A model generated the notes under the pieces. It was given only the letters and a program-made list of their open reading frames with translations, was not told the origin of the DNA and ran no database searches. A program made the position numbers and the translations under genes. Below, piece by piece: positions 1 to 13,140 of a stretch of DNA of 64,000 nucleotides. Source of the stretch: Rhynchosporium graminicola (taxonomy: Eukaryota > Ascomycota > Leotiomycetes > Helotiales > Ploettnerulaceae); the NCBI GenBank assembly GCA_900074885.1, contig FJUW01000072.1, positions 1 to 64,000 on the forward strand, read 5' to 3'. The first letter of the stretch is position 1; every line of letters begins with the position of its first letter.

Positions 1-521
1 GAAAAGGATACAGCGAAGACTTATAGGGCTCTTCAGGGCCTACTAGGCCCTAGTAGAGCGAGGTGGCTCGATAGCTTTATTGCTACCTCTTTGACTCAGG
101 CGCGAGGTATCGCTGCAAAGTAAATTATAGCATATAAGTAACTCTAAATCACCTCGAAAAATCACTCCTCGCTTACCCTAGAGCGAATTCACCCCCGCGC
201 CACAGGGAACCCTCTCTCTCGCCACAGAGCACCCCCCCCTCTGTAAAGAACATCTCATCTGCCCTGACAGCCTCTACGTACCTCGAACAATAACCCTTAG
301 CCTTTCGAAGGCTCCGACTATCCATCTACTACTCGTAGTACATATCGCTTATCTTAGGCTCCTGTATCTCTCTTTCATTTAGTACTCTTCTTACCTGTAT
401 TTATAGCGCGTATCACCTGTACTTATAGCTAAAAAATTTTTCCTTATAGTTAGAAAAACACCTGTAGCAAGATAGCGTAGTTAGATTCAATATCACCTAA
501 CCCTTAAACCCTAACCCCCTA
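1..521 (+). mobile_element. LINE (Tad1-like) 3' end, copy 1
   Basis: Bases 1-123 are an open frame (40 codons, stop at 121-123) matching the extreme C-terminus of a fungal non-LTR retrotransposon ORF2. The same segment recurs at 1765 in copy 2, where it follows the HPLIISAGGL block typical of the end of Tad1-type ORF2. This copy keeps CAG and TGG codons where copy 2 has TAG, so it is less RIP-damaged. The rest is 3' UTR. It ends at 498-515 with a stretch made of CCCTTAAACCCTAACC, which resembles telomere repeat and is shared with copy 2. The element is cut by the window start. Family assignment rests on the C-terminal motif only. Confidence 0.6.
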
Positions 522-1415
522 AGCTAGATCGGGCTTAGTAGTAGTAGTAGTAATAGTAAATACTATAGTAGCTACTAGATTATATTATAACCTAGCGAGC
601 ACCTCGTCCTACTGTGTATTTCGCTGCTATAAGTCCCTTTCAGTAGGCCCGATCTCTCTTCTAAGCCGGGCCTGCTGCTCTTCTTGTTTCTGGATTCGCG
701 TTACGATTTAGGCTATAATAGCTATATTACTGCTACTACTACTACTATTATTATTATCACGTGATAAGCGCGTCGCGTCTATATTAACTACTTAATATCG
801 TGCTCTTTTCGCTATAAACCACGTCTATAACTAGACCGGGCGAAATAATTACGCGTCTAGTAATCGCTTCTTCTTATGTTCGATATTATAATACTTCTAT
901 ATATTACTATAGTTAGCGGTTTTATATATATAGTCCGAACACTAGAAGCTATAGATAATAGGAAGCACTAGCTGCAGCAGCGAATAGTCAGGTAGTAGTA
1001 GCACGCTACGAAAATCATATAGCTATTACTATTACTCTAGATACTCGACTAGTACCTTGCGATCTCTTACTTAGACTATATATACCTATAATAAGTGATT
1101 ATAGATATTTTCTAGGTTGATCGCTTATTAGTATTCTACGGCGTAGCAGATAATAATACGAAACTTAGTATTTAATATTAACTACTACTATATAGCTCCG
1201 GGCAGTAGTAGTAGTAATAGATCAGATAGAGATATTATTATACTCGTTATTTTTAGAGAAGATAGAGAGTAAATAATAGGAGATTAGTCCTCCCCGGTTA
1301 CTAGATATATCTAGAAACCGAGATAAGATATATAGGCCTATTATTACTACGTCCTGTAAGCGAGCCTTATCTAAACGTCCTGGTTAGTCGATAAACCGGC
1401 AAAAGATAGAGTTAG
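522..1415. repeat. Repeat R1, left copy (~890 bp)
   Basis: A block that recurs in the same orientation at 39795-40685. Both copies start with AGCTAGATC(G/A)GGCTTAGTAG and end near ACCGGCAAAAGATA. Shared internal landmarks are a TAGTAGTAGTAG microsatellite, TATTATCACGTGATA, and GACCGGGCGAAATAATTACG. No terminal inverted repeats or coding capacity are visible. It could be a solo LTR or part of an unrecognised element. It lies between the two LINE copies here, while the right copy forms the right edge of the RIP island. Confidence 0.6.
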
Positions 1416-2340
1416 AGCTTAGTATCGAGCTTAGGATCAGGCTTAAGGTCGAAGGCACTCTCCTTATGCTACCCGTGTATTTATAACTACCTTTTCTAGC
1501 TAGGAAGACCTAAAAGTCGAATCAGAGCTTATACTAGCGACTATAGGCAGCTAATAGCCTGAAAATAGTAAACGCCCTGATTTTTCAGTACTTATAAGTA
1601 CCTCTAGGCACTATTACGACGTTCAGATAGTAGCGATTAATAAGGATTCAGTACGCGAGGAAGCTTACGCTACGCTTATAGAGGCCGTAAACGCGAAACA
1701 ACTGAAATATAAGGATTTAGGCTTTATATTTCACCCTCTAATTATTTCCGCCGGGGGTCTAATAGAAAAGGATATAGCGAAGACTTATAAGGCTCTATAG
1801 GGTCTACTAGGCCCTAGTAGAGCGAGGTAGCTCGATAGCTTTATTACTACTACTTTAACTCAGGCACGAGGTATCGCAGCTACGTTAATTATAGTATATA
1901 AGTAAGCTTAGAATACCCTAAGAATCCACTCCCCGCCTACCCTAGAGCGAATATGTCCCCGCGCTACAGGGTACCTCTTCTATACTAAAGAAGCACCCCC
2001 CCCCTCTCTTTTTCTCTCTTTCACGCTATAGAGCACCCTCTCTATATTATAAAGCATCCTCTCTACGCCATAAGATATCCTCTCTCGCTATAGAGCACCT
2101 TCTTCTCTTCTACTGAAGGCTTCGATTATCTAGCTACTACTTACAGTATATATCGCCTACCTTAGGCTTCTATATCTCTCTTTTATTTAGTACTCTTCTT
2201 ACCTGTATTTATAGCGCGCACCCCCTGTACTTATAGCTCAAGTTTCCTTATAGTTAGAAAACGCCTATAGTAAGATAGCGTAGTTAGATTTAATATTATC
2301 TAACCCTTAAACCCTAACTCTAATTACCCTTAGATAGATA
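1416..2340 (+). mobile_element. LINE (Tad1-like) 3' end, copy 2, RIP-damaged
   Basis: This is a 5'-truncated copy of the same LINE as 1-521. In the + frame around 1720-1880 it reads a HPLIISAGGLIEKDIAKTYK segment, as in the C-termini of Tad1-clade ORF2 proteins. Two TAG stops stand where copy 1 has CAG (Gln) and TGG (Trp), the expected RIP products. The 3' UTR aligns with copy 1 at an offset of about 1.76-1.80 kb. It ends at 2301-2318 with the same telomere-like tract. It is not functional. Confidence 0.6.
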
Positions 2341-3494
2341 GCTAGACGGAAATCTATAACTAATACCTCTAGCGCTAATTACGACCTTTTATCTCTTACT
2401 ATTAAGACGACTAGTCGGAATTCTTACTTATTATAGATTACGCTCAGATAACCCCCTCTTACGACTCCCTTAGAGGTCTCTTACCCTTCGAGGTAGTATA
2501 TAGTTATACTCCGCGCGTCGACTAGAATTAGAAATCCGATTTACTTAACTTAGCTACTTCTTCTGATAAGCTAAATACTTAATAAGCTATCGAATACGCT
2601 AGCTAACTATAAGCTATATAGACTACCGCTTAATTAAGCCTCCTACGCGTATAAGCTAAGATATTCCGATCTTATAATCGCTTACGCTATAAAGTCGACT
2701 TTACTATAGATAACTTTATTTAGCTAGATATATACTACTTTATAAGTACTTAACTTAGTAAAAAACTCGACTTCCTGACTAATAGACTCTTCTATATAGT
2801 TCAAAAAGTTAGAAGCTCTTACTATTTAGAGCTCCCTATAAGTATGAAATTATATAACGTTTTCCCTGCGTTGAAGTTACGTAAGTATACTAATAACTTA
2901 TTACTTAGATAAACGTTACTACTATTACTACTAATTAATATTACTAGTAATAACGAATAGGAAATAGAGAACGTACTAGCGTACTATAAGTAGCGCGGTA
3001 ATCTCTCTTATTACGTCTCCTAGTTAAATTAAGACGTCGATCTCATATAGTATAATACTTCGGATATTAAGTACGCTCCTATAAAGCTCTAGTAATTCCA
3101 CCTCGATAACCAGATATAAGCAGGTCCCCCTGTAAAGCTCCCTAATTAGCTAAATGCTTTCTACGATAGAATTAAAAATTACGACTATCTTAATAGTAAT
3201 AAGAAGATAGATTAACGCTCGAGGGCGAGCTTTTTTCAGAGGGGGGGGTAGTATAACGACTAGTTAGATTAGAGGTTTAGAGGTTTCCTCTTATTAGTAG
3301 AAACACTTACTACTAAGCGAGATTAAACGAGTAGAGTTTAGGGGCCCCTTTTCATATATATACTTCCTTTCTCTCTCTACTTCTTCACTCCTTAGTTATA
3401 GATTCTAAGTTGATTCTTACTACTTTATATTTATAGTAATATAAGGTCTTACCTATTAAGTAGTAAGTAAGACTTTCCTAGAGTAAGCGTTATA
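2341..3494 (+). mobile_element. Gypsy family A, 3' fragment with LTR
   Basis: This is the 3' portion (end of pol, polypurine tract, 3' LTR) of the retrotransposon family that is complete at 32446-39031, here on the + strand. It matches the reverse complement of about 32,689-33,600 almost throughout. The junction CAGAGGGGGGGGTAG (PPT) sits directly before the LTR at 3252. The 5' part of the element is absent: the match stops where LINE copy 2 ends. All frames are broken by RIP-type stops. Confidence 0.8.
3252..3494 (+). repeat. Gypsy A LTR (3' LTR of fragment), 243 bp
   Basis: Exactly 243 bp, the same length as the two LTRs of the complete copy (32446-32688 and 38789-39031) in reverse orientation. 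It begins TATAACGACTAG after the PPT and ends AAGCGTTATA. It contains AGGGGCCCCTTTTCATATAT, a likely promoter-proximal region of the LTR. Confidence 0.85.
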
Positions 3495-5799
3495 TATTAT
3501 TAGATACTTAGTGAAATAGAAAACCTACTTATATTCGGAAAATATATAGGAACTTAAATTAAATATTTACTACTTAGTATTAATAGCTAATTTCTATTAA
3601 TAAAACCTAGATCTACTTAGACTAGATTATTAGGATTTAAAGGAAACTCGAATATTAACTCGTCGGAGCTAGATCGCGCGACGCCCGCTAGTTCGATAGT
3701 AGGATTAGAAAGCTAAAGTAGCTAGTAAGTAGATTTATCTAATATAAGATCAGAAAGTAAAATAATAAGCTAATTTAATTAATAGAGCTATTAAATAAAA
3801 TAATAAACCTCTTTTAGAGAAAGATATATAACTAAGTAACTACTTATATCGCAAGATCTCTTAATATAAATATACTTAGAATAATAAATAGATTCTTTAA
3901 GATCTAGATATTAAGTACGATATTATTTTTAATAGAAGATATAGGATTATACTAAGTAATTTATCTTTTCTATACGTATTTCGAGCGTAATACGCTCTTT
4001 TAATTTCTTATAATAGAGAGATAATATATTAAGATTAATAAGAGAGAAGAATTAATTAAAGAGTTCATATCTCTTATATTATAATAGTATAAAGATTATA
4101 CTAATATAGAAAGAGGATAATATTATCTTCTAAGGTTACGTATACTACTTAGAATACCTAAGCTAGTATAAATAGGTAATATAAGGATTAATTTACTATA
4201 TTTAATAGTAATCATAGAAATAATAAGTTAGCTAGGATTCCTTAAGCTAGAATCACGGAATAGATTCTAGCTTAATAGAAGTCTAGAGATAGAAGTCGGA
4301 CTTTTATTTAGAAAAATTCTATTTAGAGGACTCTAATATAAAGGACTTCAGATATAGAGGACTTCTATTTAGAGGACTCCTAAGAGAACGAAAGTTCTAT
4401 ATAAGACTAGTATATCTATTATAAGATAGAAGCTTCGTGCTCAAATTCATATAGTAATTAATACCTACTTATTATATCTTAATTCTAATTAAGAATCGAA
4501 CTTCTTATTTATTTTACTTTATAGCTAATACTACCTGACAAGCTTATATATTATAAACTAATAAGAACTTCGAATATTATAAATATACGCTATTAGACTC
4601 GATTCTAGCTGAGTATTAGTCGAGCTAGATCGAGCTTAATAATAGTTATAATAATGATAATAATATCATATGTTAGTTATTAGAATATAGTAATATATTA
4701 CTAAAGTGATTTCCTGATAAATAGCTCGGATAAGAATTTTTAAGCTAATTTTTGAATTTTATACTTATCTCTTAAGAATATCCTTGAATTCTCTTATAAT
4801 ATTAAGTAAAGTTAATACTTATTATAATACTTACTAAGAGCCTAGTATTTATCGAGCTGATAAAGCTTAATATTAGTGATATATTAATATATACTATTAT
4901 ATTTAATAGATTTCATTATAATCTAATAAATATCTTATCTTATTATATATTCTATTGAAATAAGTTATACTTAATAAGTCTAATCTCTTTCTTAAACTAA
5001 GCTTACTTCTTCTTTTATTTCTAGATTTATATTCTGATCTATTTTATAATATATAAGCTATTATTACTATTATTATTAGAATATTCTAATTTTATTATAT
5101 TACTAATTCTAATAATATAGAATATAGAATAATATATATAGCTATCTTTCTATCGAACTTTAACGAATACGATTATTAACCCTGTAACTTATTACTTTGT
5201 AATTCTCTTTATATAATCGTATATACTTTAGATAAGATATTATAAAATAACTTTCTAGATTAATTACTTATAAATATATTATAATAAAGTAGATCACGAG
5301 TCGAAACGCGATATTAAAGATTAATTACTATTATATTTTAAATAAAGTAATAGTTATAAAGTGATCTATTAAACATCGAGAAGATTAAATATAAGTATAT
5401 ATATACTCTTCTTATTAGATAATAAGATTATTTATAATCTTTTTTATAGATTAAAAGATTATCTTTAATTCTTTATACTTAGTTTTCAAAGCTTAGTAAT
5501 TATTATATTATATAGAAAAGACATTCGCTTTTATTCAAAGGCTTAGATATAAGATATTATGATATAGATCTAGTTATATATATTCTTCTTATAATAGATA
5601 TACCTATGATTTCATGTTAGACTATTATATATAATATAGTAAGAAGCTAATATATATATTATCTAGTTGAAGAATTTAAATCATATAAGAATTAATTATA
5701 TATCATATAATATATAATCGAATTATTACTAAATACTTCTTTCTTATATATTATAAATATATATAGATAATATATTATATTTTAAAATATATATTATAG
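3495..5799. other. RIP-degraded AT-rich sequence, unassigned
   Basis: Very AT-rich, nearly free of CA/TG, with no open frame of note. At about 4,595-4,640 there is a TTAGTCGAGCTAGATCGAGC string resembling the sequence at the left edge of the right-hand R1 copy, so R1-related debris is present. I see no domain or boundary that assigns the rest. It is most likely old transposon remains. Confidence 0.5.
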
Positions 5800-6750
5800 C
5801 TAGAATCTTGTCGAAAGCCTATAGTCTATCTGTAATATAGATTAGACTATAGAACTATTCTATAAGTATAATAGAAATTACATAATAATCGTATCATAGT
5901 CTGGTATATCTCCTATAACATAAAATAGGTTATAAAGCTATCCTCTTAGTATGATAGGAAACCCGTTATAGTCCTGAATATATAGTATAACTAGAATCGT
6001 ATTATAAGCTAGTATACCTCCTATAATATAGAATAAGTTATAAAGCTATCCTCTTAGCATAATAGGAAACCCGTTATAGTCTTGAATATATAGTATGACT
6101 AGAATCGTGTCATAGGCTAGTATACCTCCTATGACATAAAATAGGTCATAAAGCTATCCTCTTAGTATAATAGGAAACACGTTATAGTCCTGAATATATA
6201 GTATAACTAGAATCGTATTATAGTCTGGTATACCTCCTATAATATAGAATAGGTTATAAAGCTATCCTCTTAGCATGATAGGAAACCCGTCATAGTCCTG
6301 AATATATAATATAACTAGAATCGTATCATAGGCTAGTATACCTCCTATGATATAAAATAGGTCATAAAGCTATCCTCTTAGCATGACAGGAATCATGTCA
6401 TGATCCTGAATACATATTATAACTATAAATCTATCATAGGCTAGCAATTTATCTGTGACCCAGAGTAGATTATGAAACTATTCTCTTAGTATAATAGAAG
6501 TCGCGTCATAATTCAAAATATCTAGTATCACTAGAGTCCTATTATATAGGACGACTCACGATATGACGTAGTCCTAGTCTCGGGTTAATTCCCTTACTAT
6601 AATAGACTTTATATTATAGCTAACGGAGGGCAATATAACTAGAAACTTGCGATAAGATATATACGCAATATAATATGAATATAATTAATACCTCGTGCGT
6701 TAAGTAAGATAAAAACTCTCTTATAACATAAGAGATATGATATGACTTAG
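5800..6750. repeat. 108-bp tandem repeat array (about 7-8 units)
   Basis: The landmark CTAGAATCGT or its variants starts at 5883, 5991, 6099, 6207, 6315, 6423, 6531 and 6639, exactly 108 bp apart each time. A shorter, partly deleted unit starts at 5800. Core units (5883-6423) are very similar; flanking ones are diverged. 108 is a multiple of three. On the minus strand a single frame runs through each core unit with one TAG at the same place in every unit, which fits a former 36-residue protein repeat inactivated by RIP. A noncoding satellite is the alternative. Confidence 0.85.
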
Positions 6751-9700
6751 AGCTTATTATATACTATAATACTAAGTAGTATATTCATATAATTCTAAGA
6801 CTTCATAATATAGGTAGTATATAATATACTTAGTATCCTATTATAGGCGTGTTCCCTATTATAATACGGATCATATCACGGAATTATTTTCAGTATAATA
6901 GAAGTTAGATTATAATTAATAATATAAAATATAACTAATGTTCTTTCCTAAGCTCTTATCCCTAATAGAATATGAATCTTATCCGAGACTACTTTTCGGA
7001 TATAATCGAAACTATCTTATTATCTTTAATATATAATATATCTCCGACCTAAGTTCTATTATTACTTATATTTAGTATATAATATAAATACGATTATAGG
7101 TAAGTCTTCTGATATTATAGAGCTCTTCATATAAGGATTAACTTTGAAATGATATAGAACTATTATAAGATCTCGCGTTTATATAATAAGATAATAGAAA
7201 TAGATAGATCGGAATATATACTTATAGGTTATAGTCTTAGGCTTAACTAGATCTATCTAAGGCTTCCGAACTAGTCCTACTCAACGAGTACGGAGAGGTA
7301 AGTCAAGGTATTATAAGGATATAAGAAATATCTTATTTTAAGTCGAGAGTATCTCTATAAGATTACTTAGGTTATGTACTTACTTTCTTTCGTAAGAAGC
7401 GTAGTAGTAGAGCGATACTCTTAATATAACTAGACGGAGAAAATAGCTATTTATTCTTAGTAGAAGAAGAATATACTAGGATAGATTTCCTCCTTCTACT
7501 ATATTAAAAGGCAGATTTAGATAGCTTTAATCCCTAGGTAGAAAGGGAGAGAATCCTTATATATTTACTATTAGATAATAAGAGCCGAGTTAGAACTCGC
7601 GGCTTTTAGATAATAGATATAATAATATATATATATTCGCGATATAGATCAGGGTTCACTTTAGGAAACTATACGCTATAAGTTATAAGCTATGAAATAT
7701 CAGGGGTTATTTCGCAGATTACAGAAGGCTTTAAGGTAATCTATTTACTAATTATAAGGAAAGGGACTACTACTTTATAATTACTATCTTAGCCTGAAGT
7801 CTCCGAAACTAAGATAGGAGCGCCTAAAGCTAGGGTAGGCTAGATCTATTATATAGAAAGGAGAGGCGTTAATCCAGTCGAGAAGCGGAGTGCCTTCTTC
7901 CTCCTAAGCGATCTAACTAGCTAATTCCAAGCTACTTTTAGTAAAATCTATTATAAACTTACTCCTTTCTGCGAATAAGCCTTTCTATAACGCGATAGTT
8001 AGTATATCCCTACTCGACGCGTACTTAGTAATTAAGGAGTACTAGTAGAAGCCTACTTACTCTAGGAGCCTTCTTAAGCTACTCTAAGCGGAGGTATTAT
8101 CGTAGATATAGCGGACCGACTTAGCCCGGAGTCTGCCGAGGCGCTACTTTTAAATAAGGAATTCTAGAAGAAAGTTATAGAACTCCGGAGTAATAATATA
8201 GTTACTAAAAACCTATACCTCTTTATATAGTACTAGGCAGTAGGTAAAGGCGTTAAGGAGCAGCGATATAAGATCGATCAGCCCGGAACTCGCTTAATCG
8301 ATATATATCTGGACGACCTCTAGCTTCTCCTCGGATAAATCGAGCTGATAAGGAATGCTCCTTAGTAGGCTACTGTATATAGTAGTATCGAAGTATCTAG
8401 AGGTAGCAGTAAGAAGAGCTCGGTTAGCAGAGATACTCTATACTATAGGACTAACGTTAAGCACGATATATGCGTTATAGCGTTAGATACTAGCTACTAT
8501 AAGAAGAGGATAGGTAAGATAGAGGGAGGTAGATATATAGCTTAGCCCTATACTTCGTATAAGCGATCTGCTTAATAGCTAGGTTATAATATACCTTATT
8601 ATTAGAGTCATCAGAATCGGCGGAGGGAGTAGGAGGCGCGATAAAAGGAATCCTTATATAGTCCTTCGTGACCTCGTATTTATTATACTCTAAGTACTTA
8701 GCGTAGAAGTATTACTAACCTAGGACGCACCTAGCGGTACGAGGATCTATAATAGAGAAGGAGCGAGATATGAATTATAGGCGATAATCGTATAGTTATT
8801 CGGTTCTTCGTATAGATACTAAGGGATATAAGGTGAGGTATAGATCTAGGAAGAAGAGGATTAAGGGAAATTCGTAGCTCTACGCTAAAGTTAGCACTTA
8901 GAGAGGTAGGTAAGAATATAGAGCTTAGAATATAGTTAGTATATTAACTTTTTAAAATACGATACTATAATATAAGTTCTATTATTAGTTATTCCTCGGA
9001 TAGAGGCTAGGAGAGATAAGGGGGATATAAGGCTTAGGATACGTTTAGTATACTAATATACCTAAATAAATCTATCGTGATATAATCCCGGTTATAGATC
9101 TTTCGTTAGTCTTATATAATTTTCGAATAGCGTAGAGTTTAGCGCGAGATACAGGATAAGTATATCTATCTAAGGTTATAGTTTCGGAGTACCGCTATAC
9201 GTAACTTGTAGATTAAGGGGAGTCGGGTTTACTTATCTCTATAATAGTAGAAGATAAGTATACTATTTACCCTCTCGGGCCAGGCTCGGAGGAGGCTCTC
9301 TTAGGCTCCTGTTAACTATAGCGACGAAGACCTCGTACAGTATTACTAGTGGAGACTCCACCGTAGGAACCTAGTAGTCCTAAGGCTCTGCTTCTAGTAT
9401 AGTAGTATTAAGGATCTTATCGTAGTACTTCACTCTATTACTCGGTCTAGCTATATAATAAGCGTAGTACTTACTATAATAAGTAAGTTATTATAAGATA
9501 TAATATAAAGTATAACCTAAGGCCTATTATTAGATTTTAATTCTTTAGTAAGTTATTATAGGGGAAGGGTTTATCTATAACTAAAAGCTAGTTATAAGTT
9601 CTAATAATATTTATACGGATTTATTTAGGTAAGAATTGTCTATTATTAGGTATGAAGGTATTAGGGCAGCTTATTATAAGTTATAAGATATCCCTAAGGA

Positions 9701-12700
9701 GATTATATTATAAGATCTATAAGCTATTATATACGCCTTGTTCCGAAGGAGAGTTCATCTATCTTATATACGCCTTCTATGATCTAATTACTTAGGCTAG
9801 TAAACTTATCCTTCTCTATCTATATAAAGGCGAAGAATTCGTTATAGCTATTAGAATCGCTATCCTTATCTATAAAGTTATCTGCCTCCTCCTTACCTCT
9901 AAATCTAACGTCCGCTTCTCCTCCTTAGCCGGTAATAGCTATATTATCCTCCCCTTTATTAGTATTCTCCTTATTACTATCCTCCTTATTACTATCCTCC
10001 TTACTCTTATCCTCCTTACCCTCGACCTCCTCGGGAGTCAGGCTAAATAGGAGAGTCTCCTCGGGACGGGGTATATTATAGTACTTTAATACTAAATTAC
10101 TAATATTAGTTCCTCCTAAGAGGAGATTAATAATTAATATAAGAGCTTAATCGCAGACTAAGCGAATAGTAGCGAGAAAGCTAACTTAGTAAGTAACTAC
10201 TAAGATCTTAGTAACCTTCTAGATACCTATCGACTTTAAACTATACTATATTAGTACCTGCGGGCAGGTTTTAGTATATAGAGATACCGAAAGACTTATA
10301 AAATAAGGATCTGAGCCGGGACTAGGGCGAGTACTCTAAAGCTAAAGTTTTTATAGAGAAGAGATATAAGTTATATATCTTAGATATAGTTATATAAGAT
10401 AATAGTCTTACGAGGGATATTAAGTTAAGCTTCTAAGAAAGTTAAGACTAATATCTTTTATCTACGACCTTAGGATATAACGTATCCGTATAAGGCTAAG
10501 TAGTCTCTTAAGTCGCCGTCGAAGTTAAGTAGGAGTACGTCTAGGTATAGCTTAAGGAAGTGCTTATTAATAAGTATAATAATACTAGTAATAAGGGTAG
10601 GCGTCTCGACGGCGCTCTAAGACGAAGCGTAAGCCCTATAGAACTATCGGAGTAAGGGCGGAAGATTAGTATTAGCTACTAGCCCATGAGTAGCGATAGA
10701 AATAAAAACGGGAGCCTTAGACTCCTCTGATACCTACTAGGCGCGAATAATACTAGCTACGCGATTACGACCGGTAACGTTAAAGACTATTACGAAAAAT
10801 ATTATTATAATAGACTAGATCTCGTTAGGCGTGAAGCTAACCTTACTAGTAATATTACCTTTCTTAAAGTCGAATACGACCTCTACTAGCGTGCTGATGA
10901 ACTCGAGCCGTAGCTACTGCATCTGCTCTCCTTAGACGTTATTAGTAATAGCGAATTATACCAGCGCTTTCTTCGCTAGTGAAAAGGAGGTAGCCTTCTT
11001 CTTCTTCTTAGAAGAGGTTATCGTAGCGGAGGATATAAGCTTCGGTAGGCCGGAAGAAGGACCGGAGGGGCTAGATAATAGTAGGGAGAAGCTAGACTCC
11101 TTTATCTCGGGATTATACTTAGCTTAGATCTCGGCGAATTTCTTCTCGAGGGAGTTAAGTAAGAGATCTTTAAAGGAGGGACTCGAAGGGGGCAGATCGG
11201 CAGTAGTAAAATCAGGTTAGGAGGGGGCAGACGTATCGATACCGTATCTTATAGCGCCCTCTCCTAAGATAGCGATAGCGTATCGGAATTTATTAGTAAG
11301 CGTATCCCTATCGTCAGGGTCCCGGATCGCTATAGCTATATCTACTAGACGCTAGAAAAGTTAGTTCTAAGGAGTCTACGTATAGCGCTACGACTTACGC
11401 TATCTATCTGAGCTTAAGCTCTAGGGGTAAGTAGAGTAAGAGGTAAGGGGTTCGGTAGAGCCGATATTGTAATTATACGCTCTGCGGGATAGCTATAGGT
11501 AAGGTGAAGGTATAGATATCGCGATTAGTATAAGTAGTATAATCGGGATCTGAGTAGTAGAGATAGTTAAAGAAGAGATAGAAGATAGAAAGCGGAAGAT
11601 AGATATAGGAGATAGCAGAAGAGAGGGAATATAGTTTATTAACTCCCGATAGCACGGACCCCTTTTATTAACGCACGGGCGTTACTAGGTGTAAATTCTC
11701 ATTAGGTAACTGCCCTACTTATATAACGATATACGGACTACCTTTCCCACCTAGGTTTTAGTATACTAATATACTGAAATACTTATAATAAACGGAATAG
11801 TACTAACCTTATAATCTAACTTACGATTAAAGACGCGATATCGATATCGTATCTATAATAGCAGACCGTTATACTTTAACTTTCTAAGTAGCTCTAACTC
11901 TAAGCCCGACTATTACTATTAATATAGGCGAGGACGAACGTAGTCTTACTAAGCTCTTAGAGTAGGTAAGTGCCCTTTTATCTAGAGCGTGCTAAGTGCG
12001 ATACTAACTACTAAAGTTCTATGCGATTATCTAAGAGATCCTCTCCTACGGGGCTAATAATACTATATACTTATTCCGGATCCTAATAGAGAGTATATAG
12101 ATTTCTAACCTTTTAGCTTACTCTAGCTAATATTATTTAGTCGCCTTTCGCGCTCCTACCGGCTTAGCTATAGAGCTATCTCGCTAGTAATCCCTAGCTA
12201 GCTTGTTAATCTTCGCTAGCCTAACTAACTACCTAGTTATACCTCTCCGATCCCGCAGATAGCCTCGTAGTATAGTATCCGAGTCCGAGGCCCGGATCGA
12301 GCGAAAGCTCTATATATACTTATTTATATATTTCTAGCTTTACTATTAACCTTCTAGTTATATTAAGCTAAATATAAAGTATCCTAGGGTCGCCTCTTAC
12401 CTAGAACCCTATTACCGAAAGCGAGATAAGGGACGAGCGAGAGGATATAGGATACCCGGACGTTAACTTCTTATATTAAACGTAGATAAGCGCTAAGGGC
12501 GAGGGAAATAACAGAGATAGGGGATTTTATAAGGAGGTAGTAGTTATAATATAGGATAAGATAGGAGCGAAGATTATAGACTATAGATAATAGCTTATTA
12601 ATAATACTTCTACGTTTAATATAAGACTGAAATATAGTAGTACTACGTGAAATAAAGGGATTCGGTAAGACTATAACTCCTCCTTATATAGGGGTAGTCC

Positions 12701-12800
12701 GAAGGCGAGGCGGCGTCTATATAGCGATATAAGGCGAGGTACCTATAGGGAGGTTAAACGACCTAGAGGTAGTATGAAGCTTAACCTGAAAGTATTTAGC
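6751..12800. other. RIP-degraded transposon remains, unassigned
   Basis: About 6 kb of CA/TG-poor sequence without intact genes. Part of it (about 7,400-12,700) keeps more G+C than the AT-rich block before it, suggesting a different, once coding-rich element. Only short chance frames exist, for example 60 codons at 11473-11655 on the minus strand. A palindromic motif (GTTTTAGTATACTAATATAC and variants) occurs at 9043, 10268 and 11755. I could not identify transposase, reverse transcriptase or integrase motifs by eye here. Confidence 0.5.
9967..10020. repeat. Short tandem repeat, ~15-bp unit
   Basis: CCTCCTTATTACTAT is repeated about three times with a degenerate continuation (CCTCCTTACTCTTAT). 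It is a pyrimidine-rich minisatellite inside degenerate transposon sequence. Confidence 0.7.
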
Positions 12801-13140
12801 TTTAGAGTAATAATAGAGGTTTAGTTATTAATAGTAGTATACTTCTTTATTAATAATAAGAATATAGTTATAGTTTAGAGGCGCCTTTAGAGTAATAACG
12901 GAGGTCTAGTTATTAATAGTAGTATACCTCTTTATTAATAATAAGGATATAGTCATAGTTTAGAGGCGCCTTTAGAGTAATAACGGAGGTCTAGTCATTA
13001 ATAGTATTATATCTCTTTATTGATAATAAGGATATAGTTATAGTTTAGAGGCGCCTTTAGAGTAATAATAGAGGTTTAGTTATTAATAGTAGTATACCTC
13101 TTTATCGATAGTAAGGATATAGTCATAGTTTAGAGGCGTC
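12801..13140. repeat. 85-bp tandem repeat array (4 units)
   Basis: The landmark GAGGCGCCTTTAGAGTAATA recurs with GCGCC at 12881, 12966 and 13051, and GCGTC at 13136, exactly 85 bp apart. Each unit contains GGTCTAGTTATTAATAGTAG or a variant. The period is not a multiple of three, so this is more likely a noncoding minisatellite. Units differ mainly by C/T and G/A transitions, as expected from RIP acting on duplicated DNA. Confidence 0.9.
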
